64,000 nucleotides of DNA, from the NCBI RefSeq assembly GCF_043641665.1, contig NC_092193.1, positions 8,468,001 through 8,532,000 of the forward strand, read 5' to 3'. The notes below the pieces were generated by a model, which saw only the letters and a list, made by a program, of their open reading frames with translations, searched no databases and was not told where the DNA came from. Every line of letters starts with the position of its first letter. The first letter of the stretch is position 1. The translations under genes were made by a program, and so were the position numbers. The stretch comes from Enoplosus armatus. Taxonomy: Eukaryota; Chordata; Actinopteri; Centrarchiformes; Enoplosidae. Positions 1 to 11,200 of the stretch are shown one piece after another.

Positions 1-60
1 GCTAAATGCTTCACTATGTTCACCAGCTAGTCGCTAACTTTGTCTGCCTGTGTTGCTGGT
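1..60 (-). repeat. Fragment of interspersed repeat, truncated by window edge
   Basis: The first ~60 bases match, in reverse complement and with a few gaps, the segment at about 62515-62585. Both contain the string GCTAAATGCT, then CACTATGTTCACCAGCTAG, then CTAACTTTGTCTG. Two copies in opposite orientation 62 kb apart indicate a dispersed repeat family rather than a gene. The copy runs off the left edge, so its extent is unknown. A short TG-rich microsatellite follows at about 66-104. Confidence 0.6.
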
Positions 61-3000
61 ATAAGTGTGTGTGTATTGTGTGTGTTTTGTGTGTGCGTGT
101 ACATTTAGATGTCATTGCATATACAGGGTGTACATAATGTTCTGGGGCTTTCGATCATTACAGCAACTTTAATGTGACAGTTTGGGAAAACTGACGTGTT
201 TCCAAACAATATATTAAGATGTATTATATTCTATTTTCTTATTTTATTAATAGTGGAATTGTTTCTAAATAATCCATTATTATTAAGTATTGATTTAGGA
301 ATGCTAATTGGTTTTGGTAAATAATGAAATCAGACCCCACTGTGTACAAACAGTCACTCAGCAGTTGCAAGTAAATAAATTACCTCCTCTGTTCACTATT
401 AAAAGATGCAGTAACACTTCCAGAACAACATACAGTTCAAACCAGATTTTACCGATTGTTATGTGACAGGCAGGTCACATAAGAACAAACTGTTTGCAGA
501 GATGGTTCTCCAATCTAGTGTGACTGCACACAGCCCAGCATGAAAATAATTACTGTGCACCTGCACTTGGTCATGAGCGATATGAAGTCCATCTCTGAAA
601 GCCTTGGAAGTTGGGTAATTCTAGTGTCCATATGGCATAGTTGATTTCACAGCATGAGATAACAGGTATCCACAGCCACAACAGGTATTACACACAGGAG
701 CATTATTTTCAGGCTTAAGAGCCAGCTGTGAATACTCACATTTGTTTGTGATTCTCCTTAGACGCAGCCTTAAATCGAGCTTAACGCCGCGTGGCTGTTG
801 GCAGAGTCTTGTTTTGATGGTCACTATGGAAACGAACAGTCTCTGACCCATGGTTACAAGAGCAAAGGGATTTGATCGATGAAACAAGGCAACAATACTC
901 TTCTTTCACTGAGCAAATCTAACAGTCTGCCAGGCTGCGCAGACGAAGGTGTCAAACACAAACAATTTGGAAGCATGAACCGGAAACTTGTCTTTATTTG
1001 CCCATCACATTTCATTACCTGAATATTCATGAAATATGACCGCATGAAACCCCTTTCTGAGAGCGGGGGAACAAAACTGAATTGAAAATTTGAGACAAGA
1101 CAAAAGACAGCTTTTGCCTCAGGGGAGTTTAATCTATAAACACAACCTCAGAGACTGACTGTGCACACAAATAGCCACTTTCACCCTCTGCTTTGACCCT
1201 GAACAACAAATGTGGGTAGCATAATAAAAAAAAGGCAGTGGGGGAAGAAAAACCATCTGTTTCAGGGTCCAGAGTTCACTCAGATGTTGCAGGTGAGCAT
1301 GCACGGGGACTACAGAGTGCCAGCCATTGTAAATAGCGCTCAGAGAGCAAAGCAGGGCCAGGCAAACTGCAGCCAGATGCAGTGAGCCTCTACATAAATA
1401 TTGACTCTGTGTACATCCCAGCTCTGCAGACCTTTTAGACGTCAAAACAGGAGGGATGAGCGCATCAGAGTCTGCAACAACTGAAACCTGATTTGAATGC
1501 TTGCTAACAAAGTTGGAGGACAGCTACATGCTCAAGAAACTGTAAGTGTTAATGTTGAATGGGTGCTTTTTATCCACCAAGGTTAAGAAGTGATATTCAG
1601 AAGACTGTCAAGATGGAAAGTTTAAGCAGACTTTTGATTTCAGTTAACATTGAAAGTTGGCTGTTGAATTCTGTTTGGACATTCTTGGTCTGGGTATTTG
1701 GATAGAAAGATTTCTGCAGAGGATTCAAGTTGAAAAACATGTTCATTCTCCTCGTGGAGTTTAACTTCAGCACTGAAGGCATCTGGAAGCAGATTACCCT
1801 CGGGTACGCTGCTGCCAGCCTGGCCTTCTGGCTGTCTACGCAGCTGTGAGGTTCAGCAGACAGTAGCTGTCGTAAATACTAATGTCTCCAAATTAAATGG
1901 CTATTTACTGCAGAACTTGTTGCATATGGGAACCTTTCCACGATTGTCTGTATATGTGAATTATTTTAAGCATCTCATTGAACAATACTGCCTGCAGACC
2001 TGCAGCAAAGGTCCCCAGCAGGACGGCCCTGGGCCACCAGGACACTTTTGGACGCATTTACACTATTGTGACGGAATCTGTGATATGATTCAATATGAAA
2101 ATACATATAATTTTGGCCACGTGACTAAGACCTAATCAAAGAGGGACTGCGCACGTTTATATAAGTAATTATAGTTCAGGTATGCAAATACAATACAACT
2201 TATCACCTTATATCACATCAGTAGAAGACGAGACATTTTACTTCTCATAGGCAGTAATGCTCCAAAAACCTGTAAACAGACTTTGATGTGTATCAATGAA
2301 ATCAGTGGAGTTCATATTCCTAAAAATACAGAGTACAATATAAGTAAGTGCCTTACTAGTACAGCATGTACTAATAATGTGTCTGTGATAGACAACAGTT
2401 TATAATAGAGAAAGCCGCTACAGGATGTGGTCTTGGAGACACTACCACAGAAGCAGTTTTGTGTACTGTCAGGTGTTTATATGTATAAGTATGTATAAGT
2501 AGGGGGTACAAAGTAGGGAAGGGCCCTCCCCCACTTTACTTCCCTGGACCACATTAGTTTTAAATGGTGGCAAAATACTATGTTCGTATGTGGGTCGGAA
2601 CATCAACATGCTGACGGGCGTCGCGGCTGGTGTGATCCCATCTCAAGATGGTCTCTAGTTTTATTTTAAAGATGTTTATTCAATGACAATGCGACTCAAA
2701 CCCTACAAATAACAAAAGAATAATCACAGCCATGGCTTTCCATACAAATGTGTTGATTGATAGAACTGTTTTGTTCCTCGGGGATCCATTAAAGAGAAAA
2801 ATGAAACACAGCACTTCAACTTGGTACTACAGGTACAAAAAACAGCCTTGGGAGTTACATAAAAAACTCAGATTCAGTCCTTTATCAACACCTCCTGTTA
2901 TATAAGTCAGAACACATTCAAACAGCGGCCTCTTCCCCCTATAGGAAGGTTCAGTCCATTTACAACTACTGTATGTGCTGAATGTGCTGAAACACTGAAA

Positions 3001-3590
3001 ATCATGTGTACAGACAAGGTCAGATGAAAAAAGGTCAAACACACCTCAGATTCAATTTAAATTCTGATGGGAGCACACAGAAACTCACAACAGCATTTGA
3101 AACCTAACTTGTTGTATAAGACAGTCACAAAATAGTTTTCTTTTAAGAGCCACTCATCCAGAACAAATGGATTATTGTAATCTGTTGGGAAGATTGCAGA
3201 TAGAAGCAATAAATATTGTTTCAAGGACTAAAGGTTTTGGCCTTTCAGCAAGAAGGTTTGAGAACAAAGATCTGCAGTGGTAAAGCTTTTGCATGTTAAT
3301 TAGACAACAACCAAAACCTTAATGAGGTTTTGTTAAAAAGCATCCTGTCTGCTCAACATTAAAAGCAAACCTCTGCATATTTGTCAGTTTTGGATGAAGA
3401 TTCACTGTTACGTTGTTAACGTCACAGGTTTGTATTCTGTCAAAGACGTTATGGAGACTGTGAGGAGTTATCTGCCAAGACGGCGTCACTGATTGGATGG
3501 AAAGTGATTCTCAATAATTGGAAGAAGCTTGAAGAGCCTCGTTTTCAGGACTGGGTTGACAAGAGTTTTGCAAAGTTGCTGCATACGAAA
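61..3590. other. Intergenic region, no gene recognised
   Basis: This spacer lies downstream of the atp6v1h 3' end. Short open frames occur on both strands, but none has a recognisable domain, consistent codon usage or convincing splice partners. A TG-rich simple repeat sits near 66-104. I see no RNA gene. Conserved noncoding elements may exist but cannot be judged without alignment. Confidence 0.5.
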
Positions 3591-3599
3591 GTAGGGCAG

Positions 3600-3895
3600 C
3601 AAGTAACGATAATTTTGTTTTCTCAATTTATCGATGAATTCTATAAAAGTCCATAAAATCCCAAAAAATGGTGAAAAACGGGAATCACAATTTCCAAAAG
3701 CCCAAGGTGACATCTTCAGCTGTCAAAACCCCAAATAAATGTACTTTACAATCATAGAAGACTAAAGAAACAAGCAAATATTAACATTTGTGAAGCTCGA
3801 CCCCTTAAAATTATGAAACGCTTATTAAAATAGTTGCAGAATAATTTTCTGTTGATCGACAAATTGATTAATCGACTAATCATTGCAGCGCTATA
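3600..3895 (+). repeat. Interspersed short element, family B (GATTAATC-rich)
   Basis: This is one of several copies in the window of a short nonautonomous repeat. Its signatures are an internal stretch resembling AAAATGGTGAAAAA, then AAGCCCAAGGTGACATCTTC, and a terminus rich in ATTAATCGACTAATC ending in a GCAGCGCT-like sequence. Related copies are at about 5788-6150, 37845-38135, 43905-44170, 45240-45545, 47255-47605 and 48780-49065. The many divergent copies in introns and spacers of unrelated genes show it is mobile DNA. The exact class (probably a nonautonomous DNA transposon) is inferred. Confidence 0.6.
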
Positions 3896-3949
3896 TGAAA
3901 GAGCATAGGATGTGTAACAAAACAGAAAAACATTTCCTCAGGTGGAAGT

Positions 3950-4300
3950 ATGTACAGTCAATGGCCACTTTATTAGGTACAATCCACTGTAACACAATCC
4001 AATGCAACTGTTCTACCTGTAAAGTCTGCTTTTATGATGCCTATAATGATCAATTTTCCACGCCATCGTAGAGGTGTTGATTCAGTTTTATATTTTAGCA
4101 TTGAGATGATAATTAGTGATGGTGCTGTAGTGGACTGCATTATATTCAGAGGTGGTTCTAATATTCTGACCCCTCATGTATGTAAACAGGGAGGACGAAA
4201 CATTAGAAATACCTCTCAATATAATGTAGTGCAGTACAATACCACCTTTAACTATGACTTTAATAATAAACATAATTTAAGTTACATATTTTAACCACCT
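3950..4300 (+). repeat. Foldback element, TTTATTAGGTAC family, copy 1
   Basis: The element begins with GGCCACTTTATTAGGTAC at about 3964. It contains an internal inverted repeat: about 4125-4170 is complementary, with mismatches, to about 4193-4240 (both arms read roughly CATTATATTNAGAGGTNNTTCTAAT). A second copy in the opposite orientation is at about 26811-27057. Open frames occur here on both strands, but they mirror each other because the DNA is palindromic, so they are not evidence of coding. Confidence 0.6.
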
Positions 4301-4474
4301 AGTGTGTATTTCTTTTGTAATTGCGAAAGGGAGAGGATGAGGTGGCGGCACACTGATTTCCACGTAGGAGTTGTAGGAGTAACTGGGAATGTTTTGTTTG
4401 GAAACAGGCTGTTATCTTTTTTTTTTTATGATTTACAGTACTGATGTTTTATTTATTTATTTTTTTTAATCATT

Positions 4475-4612
4475 TCTTTCAGGCATTTTTGCCTTTATTA
4501 GATAGTGACAGCTGAAGAGAGACAGGAAAGGCGGGAGAGAGAGAACGACATGCAGGAATTGAACCCGGGCCGCTGCGGTAAGGACTAAAGGTTAGCTACC
4601 GGAGTGCCCTGA
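4475..4612 (+). repeat. Short interspersed repeat with tRNA-like GAACCCGGGCCGCTGCGG core
   Basis: The segment contains TTGCCTTTATTAGATAGTGACAG, a purine-rich GAGAGACAGGAAAGG stretch, ACGACATGCAG, and then TTGAACCCGGGCCGCTGCGG. This order is familiar from a very common fish interspersed repeat. The GAACCCGGG part resembles a tRNA T-arm or B-box but is not followed by a tRNA fold. Classification rests on recognition of the family and was not tested by search. Confidence 0.45.
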
Positions 4613-4979
4613 TGTTATATTTCAAAATAAAAAATTGCAAGTCATAAAAAGGAGAAAAAAACCCCCGTTGCATTACCTCTACATTTCACCTGGCAACAGA
4701 GCGCTGAAATCATTTCACAAGCTATTTTTGACTCCCTACTACAGGCACGTTCAACTCGAGCCTGAAGGCTGATGAGAGTAAACATGACAACAAAAACACT
4801 TGGAAAGAAAGAATGACATGTTCTGCTGTCCACTGAATATGGTCTGATAAGAAAACTCAATAACCTAATCAAGTTAATCTCAGTAAATCTTGTTGTTATT
4901 CAGCAGCTGTAACCCCAATAACAGCTAAATCCTGGACAGGAAATGCAGACAACACACAGGAGCACCATAGATAAGCATC

Positions 4980-4985
4980 TTTATT
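4980..4985 (-). other. atp6v1h: Polyadenylation signal of atp6v1h
   Basis: AATAAA on the minus strand, about 310 bases downstream of the atp6v1h stop codon at 5296. It is the first canonical signal after the stop and marks a probable transcript end near 4955-4970. Confidence 0.6.
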
Positions 4986-5295
4986 GGAATACATACAATG
5001 TTTTACAGGTAAGACTTAAATAACTTGTAGTTTTGTACATTATCACAGACATAAAGTGCGACTTCAATCACCACACATCACTTTGCTGAGAGGGCACAAC
5101 ACGAAGCACGACAGTCAAATCAAGGAACATCGAGGATCATTTAGGATTCACAGGTGGAATGAGGAAACTACGCCGTTCGATTTTCAAGTCATTACACAAA
5201 ATGAACAGATGATAATTAAAATGGCAAAGACCAACGTACATACGGTACACACTCATCCACACAGTAATACACAAACACGCATGCACAGGAGCAGT

Positions 5296-8200
5296 TCAGC
5301 TTCGAGCTGCCACGGCTGGAGCTTGCTGCTGATCAGTAGACTGGAGTTGTCTTCCCAGGTACTCCCTGTAAAAGAAAACAACAAATTACACCTCGACACA
5401 AACCCACTTAATGCCAAATTAGATGCATTTGAATTCACATACAACTCATGGCCTTTAATATGCCTTTAATACCCTTTAAAGGAATAGTTTGACATTTTGG
5501 GAAATACTAATGCTTTCTTGATGAGAGTTAGCTGAGAAGGTCAATACCACTTTCATGTCTGTACGGTAAATATGAAGCTGCAGCCATGCAGCTGCTTAGC
5601 TTAGCATAAAGACTGGAAGCAGGGGGAAACAGCTAGCCTAGCTCTGTTTAACAGTAACAAAATCCGCTTACCAGCTCCTCTAAAGCTCATTAATGAACAT
5701 GTTATATCTTGTTTGTTTAATCCGCACAAAAGCTGAAGTGTAAAAAAAAAAGAAAAAAAAAAAGATGTGTTTTTTCTGTTTGAGACTACGGCTGCAACTA
5801 AGGATTGTTTTCATTATTGATTTATCTGAAGATTACATTGTTAAGTAATCAATAGGTCAATAATATTTTGTCATGTATATCACAATTTTACCCAATCCCT
5901 AAATGACATCTTCAAATTGCTAGTTTTGTTAGAAAGCCCCAAACCGTAAGATATTCAGACAATGATGTATTACAATGAAAAGCAGCAAATCCGCTCATTT
6001 GAGAAGCTGGGACCAGCGAGTGACAAATGACTTCAGTTATTTTTGAGAAGAAATCTGTGAAAAAATGCCAAAGTGATTCATTGGTAATCAAAATAGTCAT
6101 TGATTTATTTTCTGCCAGTTGACCTATTATTGACAAATTGTTTTAGCTCTGTGTCAGACTATTTTTTGGCCAGGAGCAGTAATCTCCTGGCAACCTCACG
6201 GTGTCGACAAGACTTTGCAGTTGTTATACAGATTAAACGAATGACTGATTTGCCAACCGAGCTGGCTAGCTGTTTTCCCGTTTCCAGTCTTTATGCTAAG
6301 CTAAGCTAAACAGCTGCTGGCAGTAGCTTCGCATTTACTTTACAAACATGAGAGTGGTATCAATTTTCTCATCTAACTCTCAACAAAAAATTGGATAAGC
6401 GTATTTCCAAAAAAGTTGAACTATTCCTTTAATGAATGTATTTAAACTCCCATCCAGTTGATTATTGGGGTGGAATTAGGACCTTCAATTTCCTCTAATT
6501 TCAGAGTAAGTGGGAGTTTTAACTCGTTTTCAGAATGAGCTTCCCCCAGTTATTCTGACCCAGACATGATGTGAGTCTAAGTGTTGAAATAAAATGCCAT
6601 TATTTTGAAAGGTCACACTTCTCCTTCAGGTTTCTTCTTGGCAGTAACATTTTCAGATTTGATATCATGACATTCACCTTACTGTTACCACAAATATCAA
6701 ATGGCTCTCACAATCCTAAAAATGGAAAAGGCTGGCAAATAAATGCACCAGCACGGGAAAGTGGCCACGGACATCAGATTTATACATACAGTACAGAGAG
6801 ATTTACCTGGCGGTGATAGGGTTAATCAGCATTGTGTGAACTCGTCTGAATGTAATGGACGTTCATTTATCTGTAAAAGTCCCGCACACCAGCTTCGAAA
6901 ACTAAAACTCAGACTAGTGACTGCTGATAAACATAATTTGTTTCCATATTTGTCACAGGTTTCTCCCTCTTAAAATACCAAACATTGCTCATCTCCGGTC
7001 AAAGCCTCCACGCCTGCACTACAAATGTTTAATCTCATTGTTGACTACTGACCCCAACTATTACTATACCAAAGCATTTTCCTAACAAATCAAGCAGGTA
7101 TGCAGTGTTTCGAGGGCCAAAAGTCTGTATCTACACCTGGGGATTTCAACAACTAGAGCAGTTGATTAAAAACGAAACAAAACCTGCAGACTCTCCAAGG
7201 AACATGACTCCTCACACCTGCTCTAGATCAATTCAGATCTATCAAACACAACAGGTTGTTTAGATCAACCACATGGAGAATTTCAGCTTTGAAGAGGAAA
7301 AAACAATCAACTTGAAAAGTCTCTCCATTTCCCTGAAGTGGTCGGTGATAACCTTGAGCTGATCTGCAAATAACTGCTATATGTTGATTCAGAATACTGC
7401 CAGGGTCTTAATAATGGAGTTATGACTATGATGAAGTCAATGTTCTGCAGCCGAGTGCTTTCTGATGTTCGCATCTGCAGCTGCTGTATGAATTAATACC
7501 TACACAGCCAAATGAGTCCTGGAGGTTAAACAAAGCAAGATATTAATATGCAAAGTTTGGGATTTCAAGTAACTAGGCTGTATCCACTATAATATAAAAA
7601 TAAAGACTGTCCCTGAATAGAACGTAATGTTGATGTGTTGATAATGTTTATTTTCCAGATAACTGTTTCCACAAAAGGAGTACTGGAGAGAGGAATATTG
7701 TGATTATTTTGACAGATGTTGCAATATGAGTCATGGTAATTTTTGCATTTCATTTTCACTGAAAAAAAAGAATGATGACAGCGTGATTTTAGCTGGGGTC
7801 TGTACCAAACAAAGTTCCCTTACGTCTGAAGAATATGATTTGTAGGCCAGGGCATCTCTGCAGCACCACAATGCTTCATTTATAAAATGGTATGTTGTGA
7901 CACATTTTACTGTTGTCAAAAAACTGCAGCTCCTGCGATCTGGATATTGCTCTTGGCCATATTGCGATTTCAATAATATTTCGATTCAGCCCTAGAGTGG
8001 AATATGAATTTAAGAGCACTTGGTCCCTTTAAATTCTCACCAAGGTCAATTTTCTCACTCCCTCCCTCTGGCTTTTCAAAAAGGAGCACAAAGTGATTTT
8101 GAACAGACATTTGGGTGTTTTTGTGGGTCTAACAGCCAACTAGTGTATGAAAAGCAAATTATATATCTAATGCTAATAATATATCATGAAATGTCAATTA

Positions 8201-11200
8201 TAGACTTCTGTAGAAAGAGCCGTGACTGTCAATAGCTGATGGGTTTAAACAGAAAGCTGAGCGGCAAAGATTTCATTCTTTCACAACACAGTATTCAAGC
8301 TCAGGAAACCTATTAAAGAAAACGAATTTTCAAAGCAGACGAAAGGCCACGAGGATAAATAACAGAAGTTTCTCCGTTCCCACATTCATCTCTGCTGTTG
8401 TCATGACAGCAGGGACCTTCAGTAAGTAGAGACGAGAGGATCTTCTCATGGTAACAATGACAAGGCAACCGACTCAAGGCGACAGTGGGTGTGGTGAACC
8501 GCTTTGAGAATATCTTCAATTTGTGGGTGAAATGAGACCTCACCTTTTCAAAAAAAAAATGAGTGTAGGCAGCACAAATAATCCAATGTGACAGAACAAC
8601 CTTGAGACGTAAAGCCTCCTCACATTATAGATCCTGTTGAAATAAATAAACTAGTGAGGAAGCGGCCGGCACATAAGAGAGAAAACTGACAGACAACAAA
8701 GCTCATGTATTGCCATCATTGTCTCTTTCTCATTCATTATATTATTTCAACACAAAAACAAATCAATCATTGTAGTGCTACGTCAGCACAGTGAAAATTA
8801 ATGACAATACAACAGATGAATGTCTTCAGATGTGATTTGTGTGCCGGGTTTTTAAAATTACACGTTTTCATGTAGCTAAATACAAAAAAAACAAGCTGCG
8901 AGTGATTAAATTTCTATTTCCTTATCAAATCAAATTAACTTTGTCTTTGCATCTTTTTCAACTCCATGTATAACTCATTTGCTAGTGTAATTCCTGTTTT
9001 TGCGTTTTTGCAGTAAAATATTTTTATGCAGCGCTCAGTTTTTCTTATCTTGCCTGTGTATATAATTTTAGTACTTCATCTTTCTTCCATCTATTTCATT
9101 TCATCACAGAAAATAAAACGACAACATGAGATCCAGTTTCTGGGATTCAACATACGGCCAAATACTGTATATATATTTGATAAAACAGGTATCTAACTCT
9201 CTTAGCTTCAAGCTAGCTTCTCAAAACTTCCAAATAATGTAATTAACCCTGCATCTGCCCCCCTCTCCTTCTGCAACGGTTATCTGATTTCTCTGCCTGT
9301 AAAATGTAATTTAGAAATTTAGAAAATCTATCTTGCATTGAAAGTTACAGTATTCAAGTTGACGTGTGGAAAGCGCATCTTGCTTTCTATTGTAGGTCTG
9401 ATAATGACAATCTGCTTGTTTTTCTTGTCAGTTACTGAAACCAGACTGAAAACCTTTTGTGCTACAATGAACAAATAAACTTCTGGCCACACTTCAGTGA
9501 ACATACACTTTACACGGAACATTATGGTCACTTAGATGGGAAAACAGCACTACAATATGATATTAAACACAATACCTCCATCCACAGTTGCTCAGGGAGC
9601 CGAGTGTGCTTTAGATAGTGGCAGCAAAACAAACACATTTTCACTTGTTGCTTGTTGATTTTTAGTGTTTCCAGTAGACAGAAAACACACACAAAGATGA
9701 TGGCCGAGTTGAGTGTTTCGACCCAGAGAAAATCTGAGGAGTGGTGCCTTAACATTAAAGCTGAGGTACGGACCGGTGCCTCAGTAAAATAAAACATATA
9801 GAGTTTGTAATGGTGCTGGTGAGAGGTTTGAATAGATACGGATAGATATTTGAGAGTTCAAAAAAATCTGATATTGAACAACATATCAGCTGATATATAT
9901 ATGCTTTTTTACAGAAACAAATAAGATTAACAAGGATTTTGGATTAGGGTCCCTTAAATTTTGTTATTAAAGAATTGTGATATGTGTATATGTGATATGT
10001 ACAAGATATGTACTGTTCTGATTTTACATTTGAGAAATACTAACTGGCTAACCGGCTGCAGCTTCATGTTTAACGTACACATATGAAAACGGTATCCATG
10101 TTCTCATCTAACTGTATTTCCCAAAATGTCAAACAGCTCTCACTGAGCATCAACCTAGTCATCTTTAAAAGGGCCATCTTTAAACTGCAGCCACAATGAA
10201 GAAGCTCTGCACACACTAAACAACCATAAAGACGAACCAGCAAAAAACTGATTAACAGCATCAAATCAAAACTGACAGCCTACTCTGCCTTGATGTGAGA
10301 AGAACACAATGGCAAACATCTAAATCCTCACAGAACAAAAAATCTTTAGTCATAGCCGAGTCATCAATAACAAGACGAATGTCTGCCTTCTATATCTTTC
10401 TCTTTGTATTCTCCATGAATAACATATAACACACTGTCAAAACAGGGAGCTGGTAGCTAAGTTGTGACCTGTTGGGTGTCACTGAAATATTGATGTATCT
10501 CAGATCGTCTTTAAAGGCCTTGCCATGGTCCACCCACACAGGTGATTTCACTTATTTTGTTTAAATAGACCTTTTATATGACTGTGTAGGTGTGTATGTA
10601 CAGAGTCTGACTGACATGCCTGTGAGTCTCCTGTTAGCTTTATTGCAGGGCCTTAAATCATTTGTATGCAAATGTAAGGTTTTTTTTACTTAATGTCAGA
10701 AATCACAGTTCAACTAAAACTTTTAGGGCAAGTTTTCCTCAAGACAACATCTGCATGATGAGTGGTTCAAACTGAATGCATAAAATCAATGAAGCTAGAA
10801 ATTAGTTCATACCAGTTGTGGACCATGAGCTTCTGCACAGCTAACAGGGCGTTGTAACGAACGAGCTGGTCCTCGTGGTGCATGTGATTCATCACCAGCT
10901 GTTTTCCACCCAGCTGCTCAATCACCCTGAAATTGGAGGAATAAAAGGAATAATGGGAAACAGCCTTTTTCCACACAGTAAACAGGTACTATTTTCATGT
11001 TTTATGTCATTCAGCGGTCCGGCACCAGGTAATCGAATCCAGCCTGACTGAAATTTTCTATGTATTTTATGAAGGGTCACTGGCCTTGTACAAGGATATA
11101 ATGCTTTGAAAAAGGGAAGCAGAGCTGTATAATGCATGTGGTAATAGAGTGAATGGTGTGACCAGAGAAAAGAAAAGTAGGTGAAAGTACAGGAACTCTG

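Noticed and set aside
1134..1445. 103-codon minus-strand open frame with Leu/Cys-rich start
   Set aside because: No recognised domain, no splice partner, and composition like surrounding noncoding DNA.
4034..4294. Overlapping open frames on both strands
   Set aside because: They mirror each other because the DNA is a foldback repeat, and a second copy lies elsewhere in noncoding sequence.
5056..5469. 137-codon plus-strand open frame
   Set aside because: It lies antisense over the last exon and 3' UTR of atp6v1h, with no recognisable domain.
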